Below are positions 1 through 13,400 of a stretch of 64,000 nt of DNA, piece by piece. The notes under the pieces are model-generated. The model was not told the DNA's origin. It did no database searches and saw only the letters and a program-made list of their open reading frames with translations. The DNA lies in assembly GCF_030867145.1 (NCBI RefSeq), contig NC_134419.1:77501403-77565402 (forward strand), read 5' to 3'. How positions within the stretch are numbered: the first letter of the stretch is position 1; every line of letters starts with the position of its first letter. Position numbers and translations under genes: made by a program. The stretch comes from Opisthocomus hoazin. Its lineage: Eukaryota; Chordata; Aves; Opisthocomiformes; Opisthocomidae.

Positions 1-2289
1 GAGCGTCCATTGCCTGATGGCCAGGAATGGCCAAGGAGCACTGCTTTATTTTCTAGTCCTCCTACACCTGCACTGGACTAAAAAAATGTGTGGTCTGCCA
101 AACCATTCCCTGTTTTCACCCTGTGAAAGAAGGATATTTTCACAAATTTATCTTTCAGTGTCCAGTCAATGTATATAAGCTCCAGAAACTGGGGATTAAT
201 CTAGTCTTTTTCTTTTGCAATGCAATAGAGCTTGCAGTATTTAATATGCAATTAAGTATTTAAATAATAAATTATTTTTAAAAAGCAAAATAACTACAGG
301 TGCTCTATGCCAGATATTTACGTGTCTGAATTCCTAATCTATTTCATAATGAGATTAACATTCACTGCTGTGAAAGGTCTTCCACTGCAGGTTACACAGC
401 ATTTCTGTGCCTATCTGCAAGGGGCTGCACAGATCCAATAAAGCATTAAGCGGCAGGAAAATAGATTGCTCTGAATTCATAACATAACTCTGAAGTGATA
501 ACTTAGTTTCTTTCGAAACCCTGTTGACATGCGGTTTTTTACTTCTAGGTATTTCCTGGGCATAGTCAGGTATGTGGCTTCATATAGTTTGTCACCTTCT
601 CAGAAGCAGAGCCCCCGAGGCAGAAAATGCAACAAGTAGTGAGTGCTTTTTATGATGCTAAGGTCTCCTTCAACTGCAGTTATTTAATTTCTGCATCAGC
701 CAAAAGCCTCTTCAAGCCTCCCCAAACCCACCAGGAAGCAATGATTTCTTGTTTGAGAGAATTGTAATGAGAATGGGCACCTCCCGATGCTGTGGTGCTC
801 AAGGTGGGGGCTGTTACTGAGAACTGAGAGACACAGAGAAGGGAGGGATAATAATTTCCATGAAAGGGCATGAACTAACTCCTCCTTGGCTTATTCAGTT
901 CTGATTGCAATTGAAATGTGGATGCATCAGCTAAGGAGAAGTAATGGCTTCTTGTCGGATAAATAAACTGTGAACAGTTTCAGTGTATATGACTATCATA
1001 AAATGAGAGTCACTTCCATGTTTTCCTGCTTGTGTTGCCTTATAAAGAACAGAAATCTTCTAAAACTTCTCATGCTACTTCTAACGCTTTTAACATTTTG
1101 AATAGAATATGTGGAGATTTTATCTTCTGGAGAGGATCAGCCATAAACACTAAAACTACCAAGTCCTCTAAAACAAAGAGATATGCAGATCTTCGCTCTT
1201 GCTGCTCTTGCATTAAGCCTCAAGTGAATTCAGCAACAGGCGTTATCATATTTAGGATTTTTTTTTGCCCAACCTTTTTACCTGAAAATACTTTCTTTTG
1301 TATCTCTGACAAGCACTTTCCTTGAAAGACTCTGCAAATTGCTTAGAACCTCTAAAAAAACCTCTCCTGCTCAGAATCTCTGAAAAAGTTTACTTTTCTC
1401 AAACAATTTACAGCATATTACGAATCCCAGTACAAAAAGTGACTTTGTGTTTTCCCTTGGCAAACAAAGGCAGCTCTGTCACAGGGGAAAGAGTGAGCTG
1501 TGCACATGGGGAGGCAGAGGACTACTGTGCCCTTACAGAAAGTAGGGTAGGAATCATCATTCACGTCATTCTGCTTCTGGTCCCCAGGAAAACAACAACT
1601 GCATAAATTCAGATACAGCTGCTCTCATCTGCTTTTGTTTGCTTTGAATTAATGTTATGTCATAGTGTTTTTAGATATGGATTTGGGGACTAATGAAATG
1701 CAGCTGGAGGAGCAAAGCTAGTAGTGTGGTTTTGCCTCCATTTGCAACAAAGAACCATGCAGTTGCTCTCTCACTCCTTCCCCCTCCCCAGTGGGGTGGG
1801 GAGGAGAATTACAAGGAAAAAAGGCAAAAACTCAGGGTTGGGATGACAACAGTTTAACAGAACGGCAAAGGGAGAAGAAAATAGCAATCAGTAATACTGA
1901 TAAAAGGCATATACCGCATGCAATGTTCTCACCACCCAATACTCCACTTGCTCCTGAGCAGCAAATGCCCTTCCTTCAGCCAGCTCAACACTTAAATACT
2001 GAGCATGATGTCACACGGTACAGAACAGCCCATTTGATTGGCTGTTTGGGACAGCCCAACCAGCTTCTTGTGAAAATTAACCCTATCCCAGCTGAACCCA
2101 GGACATCACCCATCCCTTATTCTATGCCATCTATGTCATGCGCAGGGTCCACATTTTACTTTCACTTCTTCTGGTTTTATGTGTATGTATACACACACAC
2201 ACACACACACACAAATATAATTTCCTTAGTTTGCAGACCATCCCTCTAAAATGTCCATTGAGTTCCTTCAGTGTATGATGTTGGGCTCC
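1..2289. other. Intergenic sequence, no gene recognised
   Basis: AT-rich non-coding sequence. The open frames on both strands are short, have no family resemblance I can name, and lack a convincing pairing of splice sites. A (AC)n microsatellite lies at the right-hand side. By position this is far upstream of the DOCK1 promoter. In mammals the neighbour on that side is C10orf90, transcribed away from DOCK1, but I could not recognise any of its exons here. Confidence 0.5.
2190..2213. repeat. (AC)n dinucleotide microsatellite
   Basis: About eleven uninterrupted AC units, preceded by a short TGTATGTAT alternating purine-pyrimidine stretch. It is a simple sequence repeat and probably length-polymorphic. 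Confidence 0.95.
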
Positions 2290-3288
2290 ATCTGTTGTAA
2301 TCGTCTTTCAGGGCAGGAGAGATGATGTGTGGTGATGGGCCATCACATGTTACGTCCGGAGCTCGCGACTGGTGTATCTGGTGTGGCCCATGCTCACAGT
2401 CTGCGGGCTGAAGGTGTCAATCTTGATGAAGTTGCTGGGTGCCAGCTGTTGAAGCCAGGTCGAGTCCCACTACCGTCATGCTCTGTTAGGTTTCATCAAA
2501 GTCCATGCTCCATTAGTTTGGATGATTCTGACTGTAATATCCTTTACACAACATAGAACAACTGTAGTAGTGATAACAGACAGTGACCAGCGTCATTTAG
2601 CAGTTAACGTCTTTTATTCACTATTCTTGCCCAAAATCACAATAACTTCATCACAACACCAAACAGAAGTGGACAATTTACACACAATCCACTCCTCGTC
2701 CCTTCACCACAATTACAACAAAATAATTCTTCACAATTATTCTGCTCTCTTCACATTGTTCAGTCCCTGTTTTGCCCGTTACCTCTCCATTACTATCCTT
2801 CTCTCAAATTCGTCGAGTCTCCTGCCTGGCTTGCCCAAATTGTTTCTGTGTCCTGGATAAATCCCAGGTGCCCACCAAAACGGCTCCATCACTCCCTTCC
2901 TCAGCTGGACAGCGGAGAGGAAATGTGATGAAAGGCTCGAGGGTCGAGACAAGGACAGGGAGAGATCACTCACCAATTACCATCACGGACAAAACAGAGT
3001 GAACTTGGGGAGAAAAGGGAGTTAAATTCATCACCAATCAAATCAGAGTAGGATAGTGAGAAATAAATCCAGATCTTAAAACACCTCCCCCCACCCCTCC
3101 CTTCTTCCCGGGCTCAGCTTCACCCCCGTTTCTCTCCCTCCTCCCCCCGAGCGGCGCAGGGGAATGGGGGTTGTGGTCAGTTCATCACGCGTTGTCTCTG
3201 CCGCTCCTTCCTCCTCAGCAGGATGACTCCTCACACTCTGCCCCTGCTCCAGCATGAAGGTCCCTCTCATGGGAGACAGTTCTCCACA
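2290..3288 (-). mobile_element. Probable avian LTR-retroelement (ERV-derived) remnant
   Basis: This block differs in composition from its flanks. Its right half contains a C-rich tract (about 3080-3160), a region with purine-rich wording around 2920-3060, and a segment with a CTCCAGCATG-type unit and a TCTCATGGGAGACAG segment (about 3246-3290). I recall this order of wording as dispersed many times in bird genomes in association with endogenous retroviral sequences. On the minus strand an AATAAA polyadenylation-type signal lies near 2610-2620, as expected at an LTR. No intact gag, pol or env frame is present, and I cannot define LTR termini, a primer-binding site or a target-site duplication. 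The right edge is where similarity to the remembered repeat appears to stop, and the left edge is a guess. It could instead be an unrelated high-copy non-autonomous repeat. This call rests on memory of repeat wording rather than on a visible protein domain. Confidence 0.4.
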
Positions 3289-6200
3289 AGAATAAGACCT
3301 GACGCAGCGAGCTGCACTACAGCAGGTGAGACATTAAGTTAGAGCAAGTAAGGGCAGGAGACAGAATCCTACCACCCCCAAATCTTCACGTATCCCACCT
3401 CAAGAGGAAGGATAGTTATTGGAATTATAATCCTACAATTAAATGTAGAAAAACAATGGACCTGACAGCGCAGAAACCACACGGAGAATGAGGTCAAAGA
3501 GGTAAACTAAGAATTGCAGCTGTGATCTGTTAATCCATCTCATCTCATTAAAAAATATACATACATATCCATTTGAAAATTTCCATTGCCTATAAACAGA
3601 ATCACTCCTGTGCTCACTCAAGCCTCTGTCCAGGCTCTGCCTCCTCCCATTCTATTGCACATCGTTCGATACCAGTAACTTCAGTGACCTTTTAGTTGGC
3701 ATGTCATTTCAGAAAGGGGTGATGTCTTTGGTAGACATGTAACTTACTGCAAGAGTGATTTAATTTAAAATTAATTTGGTATTGTGTGTAGTAACATTAA
3801 TCAAAATGACTTTATTTGTTATAAAAGAGCACAGGGTGATTAAATTCACTTTCATTTTATTGTAATTTAAAAATGAAACAAGGCACCAACATTCAGAAAT
3901 GTTTTTATTTCTGGCGTGGGATGTTGCACTACGTTGTAAAGTTATATGTCACGTATTTGGGTAAGAAGAGAAGGAATCCTACTATATATGGCCTTTAAGA
4001 AATGTATCTTGCCATTTCCATGCCATTTCCTTGCCATTTTCAGTATATTCTAACCATCACAAGGCTCTGTTTAGGGTATGTTTTAGTAATTGTCATCACA
4101 GAAGGTTATTCCTTTCTATGTCAAATTTACAGGGGAAGATGACACAAGAACTTCCAAAAAAACCCCTTCTGCTTTTCATTGACAATATATAAATTGCCTG
4201 CCCTACCTCCACGTTTGCCTATGCAATGGTCCTGTACATGGGCTATGGCAGAACTGAACTGACACTTGGGTGTTCCTGGCATCAGGGAAGAGAGAACCAG
4301 CTCTCTGCTGTTAGCGTTAAAGTCTAGACAAAATATTACACAGCTTGTATCGTGTTTAAGTAGTTCCTAAAACACTGCTTCTTAAAACAGGTTATCCATG
4401 TAACCTTTAAAGCAAAATAAGTTGTAAAAAGCAGCAAGGATGAAAAATGCTGGAAGTAAATAATGCTGAGAAGAATAAGCCAGACTACCTTAAGTGACTT
4501 GATTGATACGACTAAAGCAAGTGTTACGGAAGTTAATATAAATGTAGAGCTTAAACCCATTAATCAGATTAAAAAACAACATGAAAAGAAGCACAGATTC
4601 ACAGACTGAAAGAAAGAGATATTAAATGCAGCTGTAGTTGGTCATCCTAGCAGGAAATTGTACAATAATAATGGGCAGTTTCTGAAGACTGAATTATTGA
4701 AGAACACAGAGCAGTGGATCGATGCTGATCGTATAAAGCTCTTGTAATGGCAGTGCTAGGGACTTGACTGGTACATACCTTTTGCAGTTAGGGGAAGTGC
4801 TGGCCCTTGGGGTATATAAGCTCTTTTCCCCATTCATAATACATGATTCAGGGCTTCAACTTGTGCTGGTTTACTAAATTTTACTCTGAAATAGCATCTC
4901 TCAGGGTTTTAATGGCCACGGACCATCCCATTGCATTTTGAAGCCATTATGTCCATCAGTAGCAAGCCACAGGACCTGAACTGTCCTACCTTGGGGCTTC
5001 TGTCCATTACTTGGCCAAATTTCCCTTTATGAAAGATGGAAAAATGAGGGATCTGTTGTCTGTAGAGTTTTGCTCCATTAGAGAATCCAAACTTGGCCAA
5101 AACACCCCCATCTTGTTCACGTACAGGGTCAGTACCTGAACGGGGCACATGGACTGGATCTGGGATTAAGGGATTGCGAGCAGAGAGGCTGTGGAGCATC
5201 ACAGGACTCCGGCTACCACGAGCATGAAGCACTGGAATTTCCTCTCAATGACTTAAATCTGCAGAGTGGCAATGGTAGAGCTGTTTCAACAGCCTTCCCT
5301 GTCTACATGGTCCATGTTGCAAAGTATTTTAAAAAATGTTTTTGCAACCATATTCCACGTGAGTAGGTTCACCTTGTATAGCAAGCATTGCACCAGCAGC
5401 ACCTTTCCTTCTAAGCCAGCCACGCTGCAGTTCATGTGTTTAGCAGCTGGAATAGCTGTTGTGCGTCAGTGGAGGGGTTCCTCCATGGGCAGGGTTGAAA
5501 ATGTGCGCTGCTCCAGGTCACAGCTCCTCGAGTCCCTAAGCCCTGGAGAGAAGTGGGTGGTTGGTTCGAAACCAGTCCTGCCTTTCAGGTATATCTGTTT
5601 CTTGACTTTAATTTGCTCTGGATCACACTCTTGCTCTCCTCTGCTTTAAGCTATTTGTTAGAAAAGTGTTGTGTACCATGTTTTGGGAGATTAGCCCATT
5701 TGCTGGAATTCAGAACAGAAGAGGCTTCTTCCTCTGTTCTCTAAACTCAGACCAATGGTTGTAACTCAGAGAAATAACTAGGTAAGTAGTCTGTGAGTTA
5801 ATTTCAGCCCCAGCACATTAATATGTACTTATGTTTTTTCCAATCTCCTTTTATGCCTTGCCTAAAGTCATAATTGATGAAAAATCATTGAAATTATGAA
5901 TAAAATAAATAGAAATAATTTTTCACCTCATGCATAGCTGGCATTTATGTCTCTTTGCCATAAAATACCATTGACACTGAGTTTAAGAAGATTTAACAAA
6001 GACACTTCCAGGGATGGAAAGAAAATTTGGAAATATGTTTGGCAGCCTTAAACAGGATTTTATTCTGCGTCAAAATAGCTGTGTTAGGAAGAAAACCCAT
6101 GGACGGCATCCTTCTTTGGGCCACTCTGAGGATACTTGCTCTGCTCTCGCTCCCACCACGCGCAGTACCAGTGGTGCCATGGTCCATTGTGGCCATGGCC

Positions 6201-7361
6201 ATGCATTCTCAGTGTTATTCGAAACAGGACCTCTTAGGTCTTTCTCTTGGTTGAGAAAACCTTGTTCTAAAGAAAAATGAACTAGCAGTTGACATCAATG
6301 CTATTAAGAACAAGTGACTTGTCTCCTTATGTTGAGATCTCAAGCCAGAAGATACTTCAGCACCAAACAAATCAATGAAGATTAATTACATGCTGAAAAT
6401 TTATCACATTCTACAACAGAAGATAAAGCAGTGAAAGTCCTACATTTTAATATATATGAAAGATCCATATCTGGTTTAGTTTTTTTCATTACTCACAAAG
6501 CATGCAAAAAGTAAGAATAATGCGTGAACATAATTGTGAAATTATAGCGTACAGGCAGGTTTAGTGGACTGTCCTGAGCTCCACTGTTATTTATATGGAA
6601 ATAAAAGTGTAACATAAACCTATGTGTCACATTAAAATTTGTTCTCTTTTGGATAACGGATTGTAAAAATATAGATTTACCAACATATAGTATGATATAA
6701 CTCACTGAAGCAGGTGTGTATTTCGACATTAGGATCGATGGGCAATCAAAAGGAAGATCAGTGTTTAAAGAGCATTAAAATGTCTGCATTATATTAACAA
6801 TAGCAGGGAAAAAAAGCAGATAAAGGCTCAGGAAGCTGGTGGAGCTTTGTTCTCATTTTAACTACAGCTTCAACATTGCCAGAAGAGAATGAGGACACCT
6901 TGAAGCATGAATATAAAATCACTTATCTGGACTGGCAAACTATGGGATCAAAAACTAGAAGTTCTTTTTCATGTGTAACAAATTACTGGGTTTATTCTGG
7001 GATATTGTCCAAAGGAGAACTTTTACACTGCTCTGAAAGCATTTTACAGCCAGTACAATACAGGGCCAAGAGTGCAGGCTTACGGTAATTAAATGTGTGC
7101 TTATTAACATCCACTAAACAGCAAGGCAAGGTTCTGCAACAGGAACAACCGTGCAGCCCCGATATGGCCATGCCTGTTTTCTACAGATTCACGTTTCGGA
7201 GTTCAGAAGCACTTCACGTCCTTACTGAGCTGCTGCCTGCAGAGTTTTCACGTATGGACTCCACGCTGCCTGATGCGGCTGAGTTGATTCAAACCAATGG
7301 AGCAGCAGGTCTGACTCTCGCTCCCTCCAAGGCCATTGAATCTGTGCAACCTGTTACTCAG

Positions 7362-7427
7362 TAAATCACACAGAACTTCCACTTTTTCCTGTTAAATCAC
7401 ACAGAACTTCCACTTTTTCCTGTTAAA
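7362..7427. repeat. 31-bp perfect tandem duplication
   Basis: A 31-bp unit beginning TAAATCACACAGAACTTCC is repeated twice without mismatch, followed by the first four bases of a third copy. The absence of divergence suggests a recent duplication, probably by slippage or unequal exchange. The first copy lies directly after a stop codon of a short open frame. Confidence 0.95.
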
Positions 7428-10400
7428 CAGCCTCGTAATTAACTTAAGATACTTCACACTCCTCACACATCTCTATCACTTTGAAACTTGATCGTGATTT
7501 GAATCTACTCAATATTTAAGACCTGAATCAGAGGACAATAACAACTGAGGCAGTAAAAAGACAGAGGACCAAGCTTACCTATTGATCTGCTGGTGATGAA
7601 CAAGGTAAGAGTATTGTACCAAACAGAAGAAAGCATGCATATATATCTTTATACTATCCTGTACCAGTTTCTTTTACCATAATGTACTATTCTCAGAAAA
7701 TGATTTTGTGAAGCAGCTATGGTAGTACATAACCCATCTTTCTCTACAAGCATATTCTATTGCCATAACTTCCTTTGAAAATATTCCTTGTATCAAAGCA
7801 GTTAGTTAAAATACTTAAATAACACTAAGGCTCCCAACAGTGACTTTGGAGTACACTCACTTTTTATTGCCAATGTACTTCACTGATTTCAAAAGCGCTT
7901 TGTGCAGGCAGAAGTGGTATTTGATTGTGAACCCCCCCAAATAATAGGAATAGTAATTATGTGCTAATCATTATAGTCTGTAACTCTGACTATATGCCAG
8001 CTGCCTTCTCACCTAGGACTTGGGTTCACTTTATTACCTACTTCACAGGCTCCAGTTACTAAAGAAATAATAATTCTTTTTCTGGAGAAATAATCACAGA
8101 GTTTCACCTTTCTTAAGTGTCCGAAATGGATTTACTTACATTCCAGTTATTCCATTTCTTCTGCCGTTAGAGATCTCATTCCTTAGCCATGCCCATCACC
8201 TAGCAGCAGTAGATAAGGGGGTCCCTCAGCCAGAGCCCACGCAATGGAGTAGGACCGAGGTCTGTGATAGTGGCTCTAAGTAATTCTGCAGTGAAGGGAC
8301 ACTGCTCATCTGCCAGCAGCTCGGCGAGAGCAGCAATCAATCCACAGGAAGGACCACGATGTAAATCACTTCCATTTTGGAAATGTTTTTTCCATGCTCT
8401 GTACAGAATTATAAAAGCTCATTATGGAAATGAAAAATGAACACACCCTTAATTAGATGCTTTTTCGAATTAAGCTATACACCATCAGGGAGAGCACACA
8501 CCACATAAAGTAGCCTCAGTAGCTTTTTGCCATGCTTGCCCAGAAATGGCAATCAGAGCTGTGTGATAAACATCTTCTCTGTATCGGCATTTCTCTTTAT
8601 AAATGAAATGAAAAAAATAAGGGAACCGACCAGAGGTACAAAGCAGAAACAACAGACCTGTACCGACTTCTTGAAACTGGGTTTAGAAAGTTGGAGAACG
8701 TTTACACACAAGTGCAATATGTGTTCTTTAAACCCTGGAGTGAAAATGCGTTTCGGTTGTCAGGCCCATCTGATTGCACACCTGGTTTTCTTTCCGATGT
8801 TGGCCAATGTGTTTACTACCCCTACAGCATTTTCTTAATAACCTCTGATCACAATTGAATTTGACCTTTATTTAGTGCCAAAAATGGACTTCTCTGTAAT
8901 CCTCCTATTCTACTTCTAACATTTCTGGAGCAATCATTTCTCTGTCAGGCTTCATAAAAGTCCACCTTGCTCAAAATGAACACACATTCTCATCTCTCCA
9001 AAAAGATGTATTTTCAAGCAAAGAGAAGAAATTTAAGTTATCTATGTAAACTAAACAGAGAAATTCAGTCTGTCATCAGACAGACTCATAAAAGCCAGTC
9101 ATGCATTCAAAATCGTCATGGGTTGTTTAATAATTAAATTGATTCTAAAAAGCTGGTTGATGTTGTTTTTCAGATCAAGAGCTTGTGCTTATTATAGGCA
9201 CAATTTAGTGTGGTTGTTTGTTTAGCAGTGGTTTAGCAGAGGAGTATAATACTAGAACACAATCTGTATTTTTAATTCTTCCCTGTGCAAAGAAAGATGT
9301 TCATGTTCTTGAAGCCCTTGTGTTCAGACTGTTTCAAAAGCAGAATTAAAGCTCAAAAGCCTGGTTCTACATTGCCACACATCATGTATGGCAATTTCTG
9401 TCTGTCTAGAAGAAAGACAACGTGGCTGTAAAAACTTTGGCTTGGATACACCACAGGCTCACACTGCATGATAGGAATAACAGAAGAAAAGGAATATAAT
9501 GAAGAATAATGAAGAATGAGCTAAGCTTATACACCTAAGCCCATAGTACTGACTAGTTAAGAAGGTGTGATCGTGCTTTATCCCACCCATCACTTTGCAA
9601 AAATGAGTGTGCAGTTATTTACTGTAACTCAGGGGGGCTGGTGTAGATGAAGAACAGATCCTGCCTGGACAACTGACGATGTCTTACACCAATGTCCACA
9701 ATTACACCTGAGAAGCCAACCTATGCCAGGGACCTGCGGGGTGGGCAGGATCTCCAGCCAGGACCACCCCAGCTGCTACCCGGATGGACCTGGGGAAGGA
9801 AGCAGCCGAACCGTAATGCCCTCACTTCACACTGCCACCATCTGAAAGTCATAATATTGCCATATTTCTCCCCAAAAAGCCTCATTTTCTTCGTCTGGCA
9901 CTTTCCTGCTGCTGGCCCTGTAAAACAGATAAATTTTAACCTCACAGATCTGGTCTTAGAAACCTCATTTGCCTCTAAATATCTGTCCCATTGCCCAGAT
10001 GATGGCTGTCCCCTTCAGTGTTTACTCTTTCTTCACTGTTCACACATTTGAATAACAGGATTTTAGGAAAAAAACATTTTCCAGTTTCAGTCAAAGGAAA
10101 AAAAGCAGGCACAATCAGGAAAACTGTAACACATGAGTACTGGAGACAACAACAAAAAGCATTCAATGCTTTGCCCCTGTTTCTGTTTTCCTGGTGTCCT
10201 TGAGATGGCCTTCTCCTCTGCTGCCAGAACCAACCTTGGTAACCAAAACCAGGACAGCGTGGGAATGATCTGGCCTTCTCTGTGGAAGCATCTCCTACTG
10301 ACCATGGCTGTGGATCAACCTCAAGTGATCGCACTCTTTTTGTTATCATTTCTCCTGAGTTTGCTCCTCTCAAGACAACCAATATTAGTCCCTTGCTTGA

Positions 10401-13400
10401 GAAGATTTCTTTAATTTATTTATTTCTAGAAGTATTTATAAAAAAATTAATAGCTAGAATAAAAAGATTTGAAATATAAGCGTGTTATTTAACTTTATTC
10501 TTTAAACATGAATATTCCTATTTGTTAAAAAAAAGTATTTAATATCTTCAAGGAAAAAGAAGGACTCAGACAATACATTAAGCTAACTGGTGAATTACAT
10601 TTAGAAAACTTATTTTAGATCATAAACTATATTTATGATCAGTGTGTGCTTATCCTACAGTCCACATACATATCCCTCGAAGAAAGGTTTCTATTCCCCA
10701 TAATAAGCACTACTCTTGAAGACAAAAAGTATTAATCAGAAGTAGCTGAGGAAATTATTCTCAGTTCTAAAAGCATGTGTCAGTAAGACATTACCAGGCT
10801 GTCCTCCACATGAGAAAAGGACGGCTCCTCTTTCGCATGGCTCGGGTGCAGAGCTCAGTGGGGGCAGAAAAAAGCCTGGGGCAGTGGCTGGGCACAGGCC
10901 TGAGTCCAACAGTGAGATCTCTGCTCCTGGCCTTTCCCTGAGTCACTGCTGGCTTGTCAAGTGCCCTTTGTCTTGAAGGAATCACATCAGTTCCCTGTTT
11001 CCCAATTTCCTATTTACAGAAGCATTTAATTCCTTTAAGTGCACGGGAGTAGAAGGTAATATGCGAAATGTTGTTACCATGAACACTTCAGCAACCCATC
11101 TTCAGGTCCTGGAAACACCTCCCCATTTCAAACACGGTGACACAGAACAAAGAGGGAAGTTTAAATTGTTTCTGTCACATCACCTTAGGTCCTTAGCTTC
11201 TGTCATGCATGGACTTTATTAGCGTGGTTGACTACCTCTGCTCCTCTCCATTTGTATATCCATATATATCTATGGTGATAAGCTTTGTAGGTCAAACAAT
11301 TTACATTTGTAAGCATGTTCTCATCATTTTTGCAAAAGGGGAGAAAATTTGTAATGTTAACACACGTAAGAAGAATATTGGCCTGAATTCTATGAAAACT
11401 TCACGGCTTAAATTTTCTTTTTTTCATGTCTTCTATAAATTCTCCTTTGAGAGGGGCTCCTAGCTAGCATACAACAGGATCCCGCGCCATTCCTCTGCTC
11501 CTCAGCACGACAGTCCCAGCATCACAGGGTGACCGCGACCCAGGCTTCCTACGGACTGCACCCGTTGGTAATGACTGCCTTGTGAAAAGGGGTCGGAAAT
11601 ACATTTCTGTCAAAACAAATAGTGGAGTGTACGCTAGGGCAAAACGTGTGACAGTGAAATGTGATTTGAAAGTGTCAGGCTTGATGTGAAATGATAGAAC
11701 GAGTGTGTGTTTTCTCAGGAGAGCATGCCACAGCCATGGTTAAAGAAATGATGAACTGTATTTTGAAGAATACTCGTCCCTTCTTTTAAATCAATGTGGA
11801 AGGAAAAGTAACCCCCTTCTGGAGATTATTCCCTTCCCAGAAGCTGTTTACATAAGAAAACTGCATCAGGAATCAAATTCCAGGGGAACTTTTGATTCTG
11901 ATGGGGATTTTTCTTCTAGTTTAGTAAGCAAGAAAGAACTATATATATCATGCAGAAGTTATATAAACACTAGTCAAAATGAAGAAGGGATGCCTTCAAA
12001 AGCCCATAATTGAATCTCACACATAATTGCATGCTCACTGAACCTCAGGCTCACGTACTGCTGCCTTGCATCTGGAAAAGAGTTCAGCCTCGGCAGCTCT
12101 CGTGTGGGAGGCCCACAGCAGCCCTGCCTTGCACACACCAAGAGCCTCTGCAAAGCCACAGAGAAAAGCTTCGCCAGACGATCCGTCGCGTTGCTCTGGC
12201 TCCCCACCTTTTCTCTGGAGTGCCATGCTCAAGCCTCACGCCGGCTGTTAAACCCATCCCAGCTGCCCCCATCAGATTTTCTGCTACAGCACATAGTTTA
12301 TTATTTTCAGCTATTCCTAATACGTACAATGTAAGGAAAAACTGTTGCAATGGCAGCCACTTCAATGGGTTTGGGGCTTTCTTCCACCTCATGGGCTTTG
12401 TCTGAAGCTCTGGAATATTCAGCCCTTGGGTGGAAAAAATGAAAAAAGTGAAGCGATTTAAATTAATTATTTGGAAGGTGAAGAATATTCAGGTCTATTG
12501 ATATTTCAGTTGGTTCTTATAGACGATTGCCTATTCCCCAACTCATATGTGCAATCACATTTTACCCTCAAGCTGCCCTTTGATGGATTTCCCTGGCACT
12601 TCCCCACTTCCAGCAGCCACCTCTCAGCTCTGCAAATATTCTCTGCACTGAGATGCTTTCAGGTCTGTAGTTATGTACTTTCCACGTACCATTTGCTGAA
12701 ACGATTCCTCCACATCCATTTACGTCACCGTCCGGCACACCAGCGCGTAAAGGCCCCGTGCTGAGGGTCAGAGGCGAAGGGAACCCCGACTCCATCCGTT
12801 CCCCTCCAGCCAAGCCCACAGCAGCACGTGCTGCCCTTTCTGCCTGCTGCGAGCTGGGCACCTCCCGGAGCACCCCAGGAGCAAACCTGCACCCCACGCA
12901 CCCACGAAGGGAACACAGTATTGCACATCAGGTCATTTATAAGTAAAAACATCGTTAGAAGAAGTTTCTGCTAAAATATCATTATCTAAAACCTCAGATT
13001 TGTAACTTTGTTCCATTTTCCAAGTAATAAAGCAAAAAAAGTATTTTAAAGTTATATATTTTGACACCAGGGGAATAGACAGGATACAGAGCAAAAGTTA
13101 CATTCTTTTTTTCTTTAGTGCCCCAGATAATGTGCTTTCATTTTGCTGACAATTCTTACAAGACTTTTCTTCCTTGTTTCTTGGGAATGGGCAAAGGAAC
13201 ATTACACACTGAGGAAGGACTCCATCATCATCTTATCCTCCTTCCAGCTCTTTCTTTGTTTCATGTTCTCATTGTACACCACATCTATTGCAAAATAAGA
13301 CTAGGGTTGCAGGCTGCCTCTCTCTATTATCGCCATTAGGAGCCTCTGATAAAGCCTAATGTATCTCATTTTATGAGAAATACTAAAAGGATCTTTTGCC

